From an uncultured Alphaproteobacteria bacterium (GTDB taxonomy: Bacteria; Pseudomonadota; Alphaproteobacteria; Micropepsales; Micropepsaceae): a stretch of DNA of 64,000 nucleotides. Below, in pieces: positions 36,803 to 49,074 of the stretch (its first letter is position 1; each line of letters starts with the position of its first letter). Location: assembly GCA_903862715.1 (NCBI GenBank), contig CAIOYY010000057.1, positions 1-64,000 of the forward strand, read 5' to 3'. The notes beneath the pieces are model-generated. The model searched no databases. It was not told the DNA's origin and worked only from the letters and a program-made list of their open reading frames with translations. A program made the position numbers and the translations under genes.

Positions 36803-36946
36803 ATGACGATGAACAAACTCGCCCCCATGCTTGCCGTTCTCTTTGCGCTTGGCGTGACCGCCTGCAACACCGTGGAAGGTGTCGGCGAAGACGTTGAAGC
36901 TGCCGGTGGCGCGATCGACGAAGCCGCAGAAGATGCGGCGCAATAA
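36803..36946 (+). CDS. Entericidin-like small lipoprotein (47 aa)
   Basis: MTMNKLAPMLAVLFALGVTA is a lipoprotein signal with a lipobox ending in Cys at residue 21 (GVTAC). The mature peptide, NTVEGVGEDVEAAGGAIDEA, carries the N-T-x-x-G-x-G-x-D motif of the entericidin EcnA/EcnB family. Such lipoproteins sit at the outer membrane and have been tied to bacteriolysis in E. coli; alphaproteobacterial copies are common and of unknown role. GGAAC lies upstream. The gene stands alone, between usp and mutS; no second entericidin gene is seen. Confidence 0.85.
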   Translation: MTMNKLAPMLAVLFALGVTACNTVEGVGEDVEAAGGAIDEAAEDAAQ

Positions 36947-36966
36947 TCTAGTTGCTTAGGGTCTAA

Positions 36967-39687
36967 TCAGTCCGGCAGCATATTTCGCAGCCGGTAGACC
37001 AGTTCCAAAGCCGCTTTCGGTGTCAACCCGTCCGGATCGCTTGACCGCAAGGCATCGATCACCGGGTTGGAGGCCGGGAGCGGTTTTGCATTTTGCGAGA
37101 ACAGCGGCAGATCATCGATCTTGGCGAGCGGCTTATGCCCCTCGCGTCCCTCTTCCAGCGCACGCAACACTTCCTGCGCCCGGCCGATAACAGCGCCGGG
37201 CAGCCCCGCGAGTTTCGCCACCTGGATGCCGTAAGAGCGGTCGGCCGCGCCGGGCGCGACTTCGTGCAGGAAGACAATATTGTCCTTCCATTCCTTCACC
37301 CGCATGGTGGCGCAGGCGACATCATTGAGACGCGCGGCGAGCATCGTCAGTTCGTGGTAATGCGTTGCGAACAGCGCCCGCGCTTTATTGACATGATTGA
37401 GATGTTCGACCGCCGCCCAGGCGATGGCGAGGCCGTCGAAGGTCGCGGTGCCGCGCCCGATTTCGTCGAGAATGACCAGCGAATGCTCGTTCGCCTGATT
37501 AAGGATGGCGGCGGTTTCGACCATTTCGACCATGAAGGTCGAGCGTCCGCGCGCCAGATCGTCGGCCGCGCCGACGCGGCTGAAAAGCCTGTCGACAATG
37601 CCGATATGCGCGTCTTCGGCAGGGACGAAGGAGCCCATCTGCGCGAGAATGGCGATCAGCGCGTTCTGCCGCAGAAAGGTCGATTTACCGGCCATGTTGG
37701 GGCCCGTGACCATCCATAAGCGCCCGGGTCCCGTGGCCATCGCGACGGGCGACAGATCACAGCCATTGGCCGTGAAAGGTCCGCCATTCGAAGCGAGGAG
37801 CGCGGCTTCCACCACAGGATGACGCCCGCGCACAATTCGGAAGGTGAGCGAGGCATCGACCTTCGGTCGCGCATAAGAACGCTGGCTGGCGAGTTCGCCA
37901 AGGGATGAGGCCACATCCAGCAGCGACAGCGCGTCGGCGATGGCCGAGATCGCACCCGACGAGGCGAGCACTTCAGCGACCATCGTGGCAAAGAGTTCGA
38001 GTTCGAAGGCCAGCGCTTTGTCCGCCGCCTGCGCGATGCGCATATCGAGATCAGCAAGTTCGTCGGTGGAAAAACGCATCGCGCCCGCCATAGTCTGGCG
38101 ATGACGATAGGCGCGGTCCGCCGTCATTTTGTCGGCGTGATTGGCCGACACTTCGATGAAATAGCCGAGCACGGCATTGTGCCGGATCTTGAGCGAGGAG
38201 ATACCGGTCGCGCCGCGATAGCGCGCTTCCAGCGCGGCGATGACGCGGCGGCTTTCGTCGCGCAAGGAACGCGCTTCGTCGAGCGGCAGGTGCGCGCCGG
38301 ATTTGATGAAGCCGCCATCGCGCGCGAAGAAGGGCGGCTCGTCGGAGAGAAACCCTTCCAGCCGGGTTTTGAGACCATCCGTGGCCTTCAGACCGGCGAG
38401 CAATTGCGCTTCTGCCTGATCCCATTCCCCGCGCGCTGCGCCCAGGGGCGAAACGCCCCGGCCAAGCGCGTGATGCAAGGCGGAGGCGGCATGGAGACCC
38501 GCGCGAATGGCGGCAAGATCGCGCGGTCCGCCACGGCCCAAAGACAGGCGGCCCAGCGCGCGGGCGATATCAGGGGCCTGGCGGAGCGCCGCGCGGATAT
38601 CCTCGCGCAGATCGGTTTCGCCTTTGAAATAGCCGACGGCATCGAGCCTTTGGGCAATCGCTTCGGGATCCGTGAGCGGCGCGGCGAGGCGCGCGGTGAG
38701 GAGACGCGCGCCGCCCGGCGTCTGGGTCAGATCGATCACCGAAAGAAGGCTTCCGCGACGCTCGCCCGACAGCGTTTCGACGAGTTCGAGATTGCGTCGT
38801 GTCGCGGCGTCGATACTCATATGGGCTCTGGCGGCTTCGCGACGGAGCGGTTTCAGCGCGGGGCGCTTGCCCTTCTGCGTCAGATCGAGATAGGCGATCA
38901 GCGCACCCGCCGCCGACAGATCGGCACGGGAGAAACTGCCGAACCCGTCGAGCGCGGACACGCCATAGGCGGCTTTCAGCAACCGTTCGCCGCTATCGGA
39001 TTCGAAGCTCGACGACGGGCGCAGGGTCAGGCGGGGGCCAAGTTCGTTCAGGATGGGCGCGAAGGCCGGATCGGCGAGAAGGGTATCGGGGGCGAGCACC
39101 TCACGCGGGGCAAGGCGCGCCAGGATTTGCGCGACATCGTCGGCATGAACTTCCTCGACCGCGACATCGCCGGTGCTCATATCAGCATAGGCGAGCGCGA
39201 AGGCCCCGCCGGAACGCCCGAGCGCCGCGAGGATATTGGCCGAGCGGGCGTCGAGAAGGGATTCTTCCGTCAGCGTACCGGGTGTCACCAGGCGAACGAC
39301 GTCGCGCCGAACGGGCGACTTCCCGCCGCGTTTCCTGGCTTCCGCCGGGTCTTCCATCTGTTCGCAGACCGCGACCCGAAAGCCCTTGCGGATGAGCTTT
39401 TCCAAATAGGCCTCGGCGGCATGGACCGGCACGCCGCACATCGGAATGTCGTCGCCGCCATGTTTGCCCCTTTTGGTCAGGGCGATGTCGAGCGCGGCGG
39501 AAGCCTTCACCGCATCGTCGAAGAACAGCTCGTAGAAATCCCCCATCCGGTAAAACAGAAGGTAGCCCTCATGGGCGGCCTTGGTCTCCAGGAACTGGAC
39601 CATCATGGGAGTCGCGCCGGTGGTATCCAGATGGACAGGCACCGTGCCGTCGGGCGGCTGGGTTTGAGTGGAATCGAGCTTTCCCAT
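36967..39687 (-). CDS. mutS: DNA mismatch repair ATPase MutS
   Basis: 906 residues. The mismatch-wedge F-x-E motif is in [13 protein letters not shown] near residue 48. The core, clamp and ATPase follow, with Walker [19 protein letters not shown] (about residue 665) and [17 protein letters not shown], then [20 protein letters not shown]. It detects base mismatches and small loops and recruits MutL. No mutL in the window. The plus-strand reading frame is open across much of this gene, but it looks like a GC3 shadow. Confidence 0.98.
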   Translation of the reverse strand: MGKLDSTQTQPPDGTVPVHLDTTGATPMMVQFLETKAAHEGYLLFYRMGDFYELFFDDAVKASAALDIALTKRGKHGGDDIPMCGVPVHAAEAYLEKLIRKGFRVAVCEQMEDPAEARKRGGKSPVRRDVVRLVTPGTLTEESLLDARSANILAALGRSGGAFALAYADMSTGDVAVEEVHADDVAQILARLAPREVLAPDTLLADPAFAPILNELGPRLTLRPSSSFESDSGERLLKAAYGVSALDGFGSFSRADLSAAGALIAYLDLTQKGKRPALKPLRREAARAHMSIDAATRRNLELVETLSGERRGSLLSVIDLTQTPGGARLLTARLAAPLTDPEAIAQRLDAVGYFKGETDLREDIRAALRQAPDIARALGRLSLGRGGPRDLAAIRAGLHAASALHHALGRGVSPLGAARGEWDQAEAQLLAGLKATDGLKTRLEGFLSDEPPFFARDGGFIKSGAHLPLDEARSLRDESRRVIAALEARYRGATGISSLKIRHNAVLGYFIEVSANHADKMTADRAYRHRQTMAGAMRFSTDELADLDMRIAQAADKALAFELELFATMVAEVLASSGAISAIADALSLLDVASSLGELASQRSYARPKVDASLTFRIVRGRHPVVEAALLASNGGPFTANGCDLSPVAMATGPGRLWMVTGPNMAGKSTFLRQNALIAILAQMGSFVPAEDAHIGIVDRLFSRVGAADDLARGRSTFMVEMVETAAILNQANEHSLVILDEIGRGTATFDGLAIAWAAVEHLNHVNKARALFATHYHELTMLAARLNDVACATMRVKEWKDNIVFLHEVAPGAADRSYGIQVAKLAGLPGAVIGRAQEVLRALEEGREGHKPLAKIDDLPLFSQNAKPLPASNPVIDALRSSDPDGLTPKAALELVYRLRNMLPD

Positions 39688-39810
39688 GGACCGAGGCTAA
39701 CAGATCGGTCGGGGCATGGGATGCAACGCCAAAGGTTTGTCCCCAAGGCACATTTGATCTATCTACTTTCCCCCAATTCACCCGCCCCTTTCCGGAGCTC
39801 TCCCGCCCAA

Positions 39811-42099
<2,289 letters not shown>

Positions 42100-42126
42100 C
42101 GCACGGCGGAAACGGGGAGCATAACG

Positions 42127-42978
42127 ATGGCCGAAAACGGCACGAAGGAAATTGTCGGCATTGTGGGCGTCGGGCGCATGGGGCTTTCCATGCTGAAGCA
42201 CATGATCCGCCACGGTTATGAGACCATCGCCTGCGATATCAGCGACGACCAATTGCAGAAGGCGCGCGAGGCCGGCGCGAAGACCGTCGCGAGCCCCGCC
42301 GAAATGGCGAAGACCGCGAGTTTCATCATTCTCGGCGTCGGCTATGACGACGAGGTGAATGAAGTTGTCCTCGGCGAGAACGGCCTTCTGAGCGCGTTAA
42401 AACCCGGATCGCTGATTGCGATTTCCTCGACCGTCGCGCCCGACACCGTGAAGAACATCGAAGCGAAAGCGCGCGCGAAGAATATCGACATCATGGATGC
42501 GCCGATCTGCCGGGGCCGCTGGGCCGCCGATAATGGCACGCTTCTGGCGCTGGTCGGCGGACGGCCTGAAGTGATCGAACGCGGACGCAAAGTCTATTCG
42601 ACCTTTTCCTCCGATATCGCCCATCTGGGCGACGTCGGACATGGCCAGGTCGGCAAGGCGATGAACAATCTCCTTCTGTGGATCAACAGCATCGGATTGA
42701 TCGAAGCGGGCCGCATTGCCGAGAGTACCGGCATCGATCTGCAAAAACTGCGCGATGCTTTGCAAATGAGTTCGGGCAAGAGCCAGGCGCTGGAAGACTG
42801 GGACATGACCAGTTTTACCTGGGCGCTGAAGGACATGCAGATCGTGTCGCAGATGACCGACAAGGCGAATCTGTCGCTGCCCGTCACCGGCATGGTGAAG
42901 GAGCTGGTAAAGGAAGCGAAACGCGTGAAGCGCGAAAACCCGCCGCTCTGGACCGGACCGTTAAAGCCGTCGCATTAA
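42127..42978 (+). CDS. Beta-hydroxyacid dehydrogenase (3-hydroxyisobutyrate dehydrogenase family)
   Basis: 283 residues. Rossmann motif VGIVGVGRMGLSMLKHMIRH at the N-terminus, substrate-loop DAPICRGRWAADNGTLLALV, and catalytic Lys in GQVGKAMNNLLLW (G-x3-K-x3-N). It would oxidise a small 3-hydroxy acid with NAD(P). DAP-I-CRG differs from the usual S-G-G, so the substrate may differ from hydroxyisobutyrate. It lies 27 bases after maeB on the same strand. Confidence 0.88.
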   Translation: MAENGTKEIVGIVGVGRMGLSMLKHMIRHGYETIACDISDDQLQKAREAGAKTVASPAEMAKTASFIILGVGYDDEVNEVVLGENGLLSALKPGSLIAISSTVAPDTVKNIEAKARAKNIDIMDAPICRGRWAADNGTLLALVGGRPEVIERGRKVYSTFSSDIAHLGDVGHGQVGKAMNNLLLWINSIGLIEAGRIAESTGIDLQKLRDALQMSSGKSQALEDWDMTSFTWALKDMQIVSQMTDKANLSLPVTGMVKELVKEAKRVKRENPPLWTGPLKPSH

Positions 42979-43037
42979 ATTTTCCGCGGCTCCCAATTTC
43001 ATGGCCCCCAAAAGCGGGCCATGAGGGCGAGGGCAAG

Positions 43038-43595
43038 CTACTTCGCATTCTTCTCGATCCATGCCGCAAAGGCGTCGAGGAATTTCTTCATGGACGCGCG
43101 CGTCGATTCATCCGTGAGTTTGCCTTCTGCGTCGAATTTCTGCGCGGCGCCGCCGACATAGGCTTCCGGCTGCGCCATCATCGGAACATTCAGAAACACC
43201 ATCATCTGGCGTAGATGATGATTGGCGCCGAAGCCGCCTATGGCGCCGGGCGACACCGTCACAACCGCGCCGGGTTTTCCGTCCCAGGCGCTTTTGCCAT
43301 AGGGCCTTGAGGCGGCGTCGATCGCGTTTTTCAAGGCCCCCGGAACCGAGCGATTATATTCCGGCGTGACGAACAGCACCGCGTCCGCCGCCAATATGGT
43401 TTCCTTCAGCCGTACCCATTCGGCGGGTGGGCTCGCCTCGACATCCGGATCGAAAAGCGGGAGATCTCCGATTTCGACAAGGTCGAGCTTCAGATCCGGA
43501 GCGGCCATTTCGGCGAGGGCCAGCGCCATTTTGCGGTTCAACGAGTCTTTACGAAGACTACCGACGAGTACGGCAACGCTCCGACTTTGGGTCAA
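43038..43595 (-). CDS. NADPH-dependent FMN reductase family protein
   Basis: 185 residues of flavodoxin-like fold: SVAVLVGSLRKDSLNRKMAL with the FMN phosphate loop, LFVTPEYNRSVPGALKNAID, and SPGAIGGFGANHHLRQMMVF. It resembles ChrR/azoreductase-type enzymes that reduce quinones, chromate or azo dyes. The open frame extends to 43877, but a TTG at 43595 has AAGGAG 6 bases before it and directly opens the domain, so it is taken as start. Convergent to the dehydrogenase gene. Confidence 0.88.
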   Translation of the reverse strand: MTQSRSVAVLVGSLRKDSLNRKMALALAEMAAPDLKLDLVEIGDLPLFDPDVEASPPAEWVRLKETILAADAVLFVTPEYNRSVPGALKNAIDAASRPYGKSAWDGKPGAVVTVSPGAIGGFGANHHLRQMMVFLNVPMMAQPEAYVGGAAQKFDAEGKLTDESTRASMKKFLDAFAAWIEKNAK

Positions 43596-43933
43596 GGAAG
43601 GCTCCTTCAAGGTGGGTTCAGGTGAGGTGGGGCGTTCTTCAAGGGAACGCATGGGCCGATGGTTCGGTCCCCCGCCCCTGTAGATGATGCCTTTTGGTTT
43701 GACCCTATAGGTAGAGACTAAGGCCCCTTGCGCCATAGAGAGGGGGAAATGCCGCACTTCTCGCGAATTTAGACCATGAAGGCCCGCGTCTCGCCGCTTG
43801 CGGCCCCTAGAAGGCCTACCTATATACCCCCCGGACAGCATTGGATTGTTCGGCAAAAGCCGATGGAAACGGGCCAAGCGGCCGCTGCATTTAGGGCCGC
43901 GAAAAGGACCGTTTGCCGTAAGGAGGAATGAAT
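43596..43933. other. Intergenic region (338 bp) between the FMN reductase gene and dnaK
   Basis: Divergent control region. It holds the sigma32-type promoter described separately and the dnaK leader (about 100 bases). I see no CIRCE element (TTAGCACTC-N9-GAGTGCTAA), so HrcA control is not supported here. The leftmost 280 bases are open on the minus strand but lack coding character. Confidence 0.6.
43797..43825 (+). promoter_or_regulatory. Sigma32-type heat-shock promoter of dnaK
   Basis: CTTG (43797-43800), an 18-base spacer, and CCTATAT (43819-43825) match the alphaproteobacterial sigma32 consensus CTTG-N17/18-CYTATNT. It is 109 bases upstream of the dnaK ATG. Confidence 0.7.
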
Positions 43934-45847
43934 ATGGCGAAAGTCATTGGTATCGACCTTGGAACCACGAATTCCTGCGTCGCGGTCATGGAAGGGCCAG
44001 CCCCGAAAGTGATCGAGAACGCGGAAGGCGCGCGCACCACCCCTTCCATCGTCACCTTTACCGGCGACGGCGAACGGCTGGTAGGACAGCCGGCGAAGCG
44101 CCAGGCGGTTACCAACCCGGAATATACGTTCTTCGCGATTAAGCGCCTGATCGGCCGCCGATTCGAAGACCCGATGACCCAGAAGGACATCGGCATGGTC
44201 CCCTACAAGATCGTTAAAGCCGACAATGGCGATGCCTGGGTGCAGGGGCGCGATTCCAAGCGTTACGCCCCGTCGGAAATTTCCGCCTTTATCCTGCAGA
44301 AGATGAAGGAAACCGCCGAGGCCTATCTCGGTGAGAGCGTCTCGCAGGCCGTCATCACCGTTCCCGCTTATTTTAACGACGCCCAGCGGCAGGCGACGAA
44401 AGACGCCGGCAAGATCGCGGGCCTCGAAGTGCTGCGCATCATCAACGAGCCGACCGCGGCCGCCCTCGCCTATGGCATGGACAAGAAGCAGGCGGGCACG
44501 ATCGCGGTGTACGACCTTGGCGGCGGCACCTTCGATATTTCGATTCTCGAGATCGGCGACGGCGTGTTCGAGGTGAAGTCGACCAATGGCGACACCTTCC
44601 TCGGCGGCGAAGACTTCGACATGCGCCTCGTCAATTATCTTGCCGACGAGTTCAAGAAGGAATCGGGCATTGATCTGCGCGGTGACCGGTTGGCGCTGCA
44701 ACGCCTGAAAGAGGCCGCCGAAAAAGCGAAGATCGAGCTTTCCTCGGCGATGCAGACGGAAGTGAACCTTCCCTTCATCACCGCCGATGCTTCGGGCCCC
44801 AAGCATCTGACCATCAAGATCACGCGCGCCAAACTGGAAGCCCTGGTCGAAGAACTGATCCAGCGGACCGTGAAGCCCGTGAAGGATGCCCTGAAGGATG
44901 CCGGCATTTCCGCCAGCCAGATCGACGAAGTCATTCTCGTCGGCGGCATGACGCGCATGCCGAAGGTGCAGGAAATCGTGAAGCAGCTGTTCGGCCGCGA
45001 ACCCCATAAGGGCGTGAATCCGGACGAAGTCGTCGCCATTGGCGCCGCCATCCAGGCGGGCGTGTTGAAGGGCGAAGTGAAGGACGTGCTTCTGCTCGAC
45101 GTCACTCCGCTTTCTCTCGGCATCGAAACCTTAGGCGGCGTGTTCACACGACTGATCGACCGCAACACGACCATCCCGACCAAGAAGAGCCAGATCTTCT
45201 CGACCGCCGACGACAATCAGACGGCGGTGACGATCAGGGTCTTCCAGGGCGAACGCGAAATGGCGGCGCACAACAAACTGCTCGGCCAGTTCGATCTGGT
45301 GGGCATTCCGCCCTCGCCCCGCGGCATGCCGCAGATCGAGGTCACCTTCGATATCGACGCCAATGGCATTGTTAATGTCGGCGCGAAGGACAAGGCCACC
45401 GCCAAGGAACAGACGATTCGCATCCAGGCCTCAGGCGGCCTATCCGACGCCGACATCGACCGCATGGTCAAGGAAGCGGAAGCGCATGCCGATGAAGACA
45501 AGAAGGCGCGTGAAGCCGCCGAGGCGAAAAACCAGGGCGACTCGCTGATCCATTCGACGGAGAAGGCGCTTTCGGAACATGGCGACAAGGTCGGCGCCGA
45601 GGAAAAGACCGCTATCGAAACCGCCATTGCGGCGCTGAAAGAAGCGATCAAGACGGGCGATGCCGAAGACATCAAGGCCAAGACCACCACGCTGGGCCAA
45701 GCGTCGATGAAGCTCGGCGAGGCGATGTACAAGGCGCAGTCCGGCGCTGCGGAGGGCGGCGACGGCGGCGACGCACCCAAGCAGGACGACAATGTCGTCG
45801 ATGCGGAATTCTCGGAAGTCGACGACGAGAAAAAGGGCGCGGCGTAA
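43934..45847 (+). CDS. dnaK: Chaperone DnaK (Hsp70)
   Basis: 637 residues. The ATPase domain has [40 protein letters not shown] and [12 protein letters not shown]; the substrate domain begins near residue 395 with [20 protein letters not shown]. The acidic C-terminus ([15 protein letters not shown]) recruits co-chaperones. The start at 43934 has AAGGAGG 7 bases upstream; the ATG at 43928 lies too close. grpE and hrcA are not in the window. Confidence 0.98.
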   Translation: MAKVIGIDLGTTNSCVAVMEGPAPKVIENAEGARTTPSIVTFTGDGERLVGQPAKRQAVTNPEYTFFAIKRLIGRRFEDPMTQKDIGMVPYKIVKADNGDAWVQGRDSKRYAPSEISAFILQKMKETAEAYLGESVSQAVITVPAYFNDAQRQATKDAGKIAGLEVLRIINEPTAAALAYGMDKKQAGTIAVYDLGGGTFDISILEIGDGVFEVKSTNGDTFLGGEDFDMRLVNYLADEFKKESGIDLRGDRLALQRLKEAAEKAKIELSSAMQTEVNLPFITADASGPKHLTIKITRAKLEALVEELIQRTVKPVKDALKDAGISASQIDEVILVGGMTRMPKVQEIVKQLFGREPHKGVNPDEVVAIGAAIQAGVLKGEVKDVLLLDVTPLSLGIETLGGVFTRLIDRNTTIPTKKSQIFSTADDNQTAVTIRVFQGEREMAAHNKLLGQFDLVGIPPSPRGMPQIEVTFDIDANGIVNVGAKDKATAKEQTIRIQASGGLSDADIDRMVKEAEAHADEDKKAREAAEAKNQGDSLIHSTEKALSEHGDKVGAEEKTAIETAIAALKEAIKTGDAEDIKAKTTTLGQASMKLGEAMYKAQSGAAEGGDGGDAPKQDDNVVDAEFSEVDDEKKGAA

Positions 45848-45861
45848 TTATTTAAGGAACG

Positions 45862-45908
45862 GCCGAAGAGCGGGGCGGAATGAAATGTTGCTGGCTTCGC
45901 TTTTCGGC
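45862..45908 (+). repeat. Stem-loop between dnaK and dnaJ
   Basis: GCCGAAGAGCG (45862-45872) and CGCTTTTCGGC (45898-45908) pair over 11 positions with one G-U, around a 25-base loop. A short pyrimidine run (TTTCCTCC) follows. It may act as a weak terminator or processing site that lowers dnaJ relative to dnaK. Confidence 0.5.
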
Positions 45909-45955
45909 TTTCCTCCGGTACGACTTATGTCTGGTCCTTCGCATGAGCCTGCCGC

Positions 45956-47083
45956 ATGAGTAAGCGTTGTTATTACGAAATCCTCGGCGTCGAACGCACC
46001 TCCTCGGACGGCCAGCTGAAAAGCGCCTATCGCAAGCTTGCGATGGAGTGTCATCCCGACCGCAATCAGGGCGATGCCGGTGCGGAAGCCAAATTCAAGG
46101 AATTAAGCGAAGCCTATGACGTCCTGAAGGACGGCGAGAAACGCGCCGCCTATGACCGTTACGGCCACGCCGCCTTCGAAGGTGGACGCGGCGGACGCGG
46201 GGCGCAGGGATTCGATTTCGCCTCGTCCTTCACCGATGTGTTCGACGATCTGTTCGGCGATCTGATGGGCGGCGGACGGCGAGGCAAACGCGCGGCGCGC
46301 GGTGCGGACTTACGCTATGACATGCAGATATCGCTGGAAGACGCCTTCAAGGGTCGTTCGACCGAGCTTCGCGTCCCCAGCCAGGTCGTGTGCGAATCCT
46401 GCGGTGGCACGGGCACGGAAGAAGGCTCGAAGCCCGAGACCTGCGGCGGCTGTTCCGGCCACGGCAAGGTGCGGGCACAGAACGGCTTCTTCACCATCGA
46501 ACGCACCTGCCCGAAGTGCCGAGGCACCGGGCGCATCATCAGCCATCCCTGCCGCGCCTGCCGCGGCGCGGGCCATGTGAAGAAGGAGCGGACGCTTCAG
46601 GTCGATATTCCGCCGGGCGTCGAGGAGGGCACCCGCATCCGCCTCGCAGGCGAGGGCAATGCCGGACAGAACGGCGCGCCCCCGGGCGATCTCTATATTT
46701 TCCTGTCCGTCGCCCAGCACCAGATTTTCCAGCGTGACGGCAATGATCTTTACTGCCGAATCCCGATCTCGTTCGCGACCGCCGCACTGGGCGGCAGCAT
46801 CGAGGTTCCGGTTCTGGGCGGCGGATCGGCAAAAATCGACGTGCCGGAAGGCACGCAGACCGATCATCGCGTCCGCGTTCGGGGCAAGGGCATGCCGGCG
46901 TTGCGCGGCGGCGGGCATGGCGATCTCTATGTCGAGGTGCGTGTCGAGACGCCCACCAAACTTTCCAAGAAGCAGAAGGAATTGCTCCGCAGCTTTGCCG
47001 AGAACGACAAGGGCGCGCAGCCGGAAGCGGAAAGCTTTTTCGCTAAGATGAAGGACTTCCTCGCCGGCAGCGGCTCGGCCTGA
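45956..47083 (+). CDS. dnaJ: Co-chaperone DnaJ (Hsp40)
   Basis: 375 residues: J domain with MECHPDRNQGD (HPD at about residues 33-35), a Gly/Phe-rich linker (EGGRGGRGAQGFDFASSF), four CxxCxGxG zinc repeats (CESCGGTG, CGGCSGHG, CPKCRGTG, CRACRGAG; about 144-217), and the C-terminal substrate domains. It stimulates DnaK ATPase. No good ribosome site precedes the ATG at 45956, which may limit its level. Confidence 0.97.
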   Translation: MSKRCYYEILGVERTSSDGQLKSAYRKLAMECHPDRNQGDAGAEAKFKELSEAYDVLKDGEKRAAYDRYGHAAFEGGRGGRGAQGFDFASSFTDVFDDLFGDLMGGGRRGKRAARGADLRYDMQISLEDAFKGRSTELRVPSQVVCESCGGTGTEEGSKPETCGGCSGHGKVRAQNGFFTIERTCPKCRGTGRIISHPCRACRGAGHVKKERTLQVDIPPGVEEGTRIRLAGEGNAGQNGAPPGDLYIFLSVAQHQIFQRDGNDLYCRIPISFATAALGGSIEVPVLGGGSAKIDVPEGTQTDHRVRVRGKGMPALRGGGHGDLYVEVRVETPTKLSKKQKELLRSFAENDKGAQPEAESFFAKMKDFLAGSGSA

Positions 47084-47115
47084 CGGCCAGCCGCCCTTTA
47101 TGAACCTGCCGCGCT

Positions 47116-47275
47116 ATGCTGCGCGGTAAGATATTGATTTCAAAAATATAATGACCTCTCGCACGGAGCGCGTCTCAACGCTCAGACGTGACCGCGACGC
47201 CGCATGCTGCGCTCCATATTGCGCAACATAAAGCAGGCGTTGTTGCGCAGCATAAATTTCATGCTGCGCGGTAAG
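47116..47275. repeat. Cluster of ATGCTGCGC-type repeats after dnaJ
   Basis: The 15-mer ATGCTGCGCGGTAAG occurs at 47116-47130 and 47261-47275. ATGCTGCGC alone occurs at 47204-47212; its complement GCGCAGCAT at 47245-47253 and the near-copy GCGCAACAT at 47221-47229. TTGCGC(A/A->G)CATAAA-type 14-mers start at 47219 and 47243, 24 bases apart. GCGCAGCAT-AAATTTC-ATGCTGCGC is a perfect 9-bp hairpin. The 239-base region lies between convergent dnaJ and a glycosyltransferase gene and is more AT-rich than its surroundings. Confidence 0.7.
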
Positions 47276-47322
47276 CGCCTGTAAAATATGTCTTTTTTCG
47301 CCCCCGGCCGCATTTTAATTCG

Positions 47323-48159
47323 TCAGTCGGTTTTTCGCTGTTTCCGCCGGATAAAGAGGTATCGGGAAGACCATCGGCGCAAAACGAAGGGCCGGATTTC
47401 CCGCGAGATATAGTGCCCAAATCCGTCATAGCGGTCGTAATTGATGGCATAGCGCAGGAAGAGGACGGTGATCGGAAGATCGAAATATTTCACCACAAAA
47501 CGAGGGAGGCGGCCCTGTTTCGGATATTGACGCAGGAGCTGGTTGCGACCGCTCTGAAGCGTCGATTTTTCGTGATGATGATCCACGATGAAGGGCTGGG
47601 CGACGTAGAAGACCAGCCTCGAAACCCGCAAGGGCCAGTCCGCCACCGATTGAATGGGTTTCCCGGCTGCCGCGAGCTTCCTGGCCCCGTCCAGGGAGAT
47701 CAGGTAGGCGACGCTGCACGTGGAGCGCCATTCGGCGCGATGAAACCCGACTCCCGCCAGTTCGGCGGAGGGCGCGCGCCGGACAATCGCGTGGTCGGTA
47801 AAAAAGCTGATGAGGTCGAAGGGCCAGGAGATATCGCCGAACGGAAAGTCGAAAAAGGCCGAACTGAGGACCGCGTCGTCCTCGAGAATGAGGGCGCGAG
47901 GAATACCCTCCTCCTCCATGCGCCGGTAGATGGAGGCATGAGAGAGCGCCGTGCCGATTTCACCCTTCGACATAGGGCGCCCGATTCGGCGCAAGGTACG
48001 CTTTTCGTCGTAGACGCGGTTCAATTCTTCGGCGCTTAGCGTTCTCCCATCCACCGCATCGACGAATGACCAGCGGCCGCCCCAGCGCGCCATTTGGCGC
48101 GTCATGGTCTCGCGCCGGGGGGAGCCCGGAAGCGAAATCACAAAGATCGGAACGTTCAT
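47323..48159 (-). CDS. Family 25 glycosyltransferase (LPS-type), copy 1
   Basis: 278 residues from ATG 48159; the open frame reaches 48204. It starts MNVPIFVISLPGSPRRETMT and has the GT25 core GEIGTALSHASIYRRMEEEG and ALILEDDAVLS, the latter carrying the acidic metal-binding triad. Family members add hexoses to lipooligosaccharide in the cytoplasm. It shares length and motif order with the gene just upstream, 54 bases away. The donor and acceptor are unknown. No signal or membrane segment is seen. Confidence 0.88.
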   Translation of the reverse strand: MNVPIFVISLPGSPRRETMTRQMARWGGRWSFVDAVDGRTLSAEELNRVYDEKRTLRRIGRPMSKGEIGTALSHASIYRRMEEEGIPRALILEDDAVLSSAFFDFPFGDISWPFDLISFFTDHAIVRRAPSAELAGVGFHRAEWRSTCSVAYLISLDGARKLAAAGKPIQSVADWPLRVSRLVFYVAQPFIVDHHHEKSTLQSGRNQLLRQYPKQGRLPRFVVKYFDLPITVLFLRYAINYDRYDGFGHYISREIRPFVLRRWSSRYLFIRRKQRKTD

Positions 48160-48213
48160 ATCCACGGATAATGCTTTCTGCCCCGCACCGCGCGCGAGGC
48201 GCATAGAGGCCTG

Positions 48214-49074
48214 TCACGCGTTCGGCGGCGCCGCCTTCTCTGCCCCGGCGCTACCCCTCAGGAAAAGATAGCGCGACGGAAAGCGGCGCAGAAAAGAGGG
48301 TCGGATCTCACGGTAAATGTAGTGGCCGATGCCGTCATAGCGGTCGTGATTATAGGCGTAGCGAATGAAGAGCGCCGTGGCGAGGCCATTGAAATGGCGA
48401 TGTAGAAAGCGCGGCATCCGCCCGTGCCTGGGATATTGCGCGCGGAGCAGGCCGCGGTCGCGCTCGATGGTCGAGCCTTCGCGTGCGTGTTTCACCAGAA
48501 AGGGCTGCGCAACGAAGAAGTCCATCTTCACGGGGGACACGGGCCAATCGGCAACGGTCTGAATGCGCACCGTCGCGGCCGCCATTTTCCGCGCGCCTGC
48601 CAGCGACACCATGTAGGCCGCCGCGCAGGACGCCCGCCATACGGGACGGTGAAAACGGACGCCCGAGACTTCCGCGAAAGGTTTGCGTTCCGCGATCGAG
48701 TGGTCGGTGAAAAAGCTCACCACATCGAACGGCCAGTCCACCGCATCGAACGGAAAGGCGAAGAAGGTGTCGTTCAGCACCGCATCATCCTCGAGGATGA
48801 TGGCGCGATCGATGTTCTCGTCGATCATCCGCCGGTAAATCGAGGCGTGCGATAGCGCCGTGCCGATTTCCGAAGGGGACAATGGCCGCCCCACACGCCT
48901 CGTCGCCCGGTCCTGGTTGCACTGTTTATCGATGTCGGCAGGCGTCATCGTCCGCCCATCGACCGCATCAACAAAGGACCAGGTTCCGTCCCAGCGCGCG
49001 AGCTGACGCGTCATCGCGTCGCGGCGCGCCGCGCCCACAAGCGAGATCACGAAGACAGGGATGTCCGCACTCAC
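48214..49074 (-). CDS. Family 25 glycosyltransferase (LPS-type), copy 2
   Basis: 286 residues from a GTG at 49074 (GGGAGA about 10 bases upstream); the open frame extends to 49179 without coding look. It has DIPVFVISLVGAARRDAMTR, SEIGTALSHASIYRRMIDE and RAIILEDDAVLNDTFFAFPF. About half the residues match the downstream copy, so this is a tandem duplication. It lies downstream of pckG and its terminator on the same strand, not in an obvious LPS cluster. Confidence 0.88.
   Translation of the reverse strand: MSADIPVFVISLVGAARRDAMTRQLARWDGTWSFVDAVDGRTMTPADIDKQCNQDRATRRVGRPLSPSEIGTALSHASIYRRMIDENIDRAIILEDDAVLNDTFFAFPFDAVDWPFDVVSFFTDHSIAERKPFAEVSGVRFHRPVWRASCAAAYMVSLAGARKMAAATVRIQTVADWPVSPVKMDFFVAQPFLVKHAREGSTIERDRGLLRAQYPRHGRMPRFLHRHFNGLATALFIRYAYNHDRYDGIGHYIYREIRPSFLRRFPSRYLFLRGSAGAEKAAPPNA

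Noticed and set aside
38101-39810. Long plus-strand open frame antisense to mutS, continuous with maeB (1332 codons in total)
   Set aside because: It mirrors mutS codon structure (GC-rich third positions), has no domain resemblance before the malic-enzyme start, and a fitting start exists at 39811.
43596-43877. Upstream extension of the FMN reductase frame
   Set aside because: No coding character, and a TTG with AAGGAG at good spacing opens the domain.
43700-43933. CIRCE element at dnaK
   Set aside because: Looked for TTAGCACTC and GAGTGCTAA; not present.
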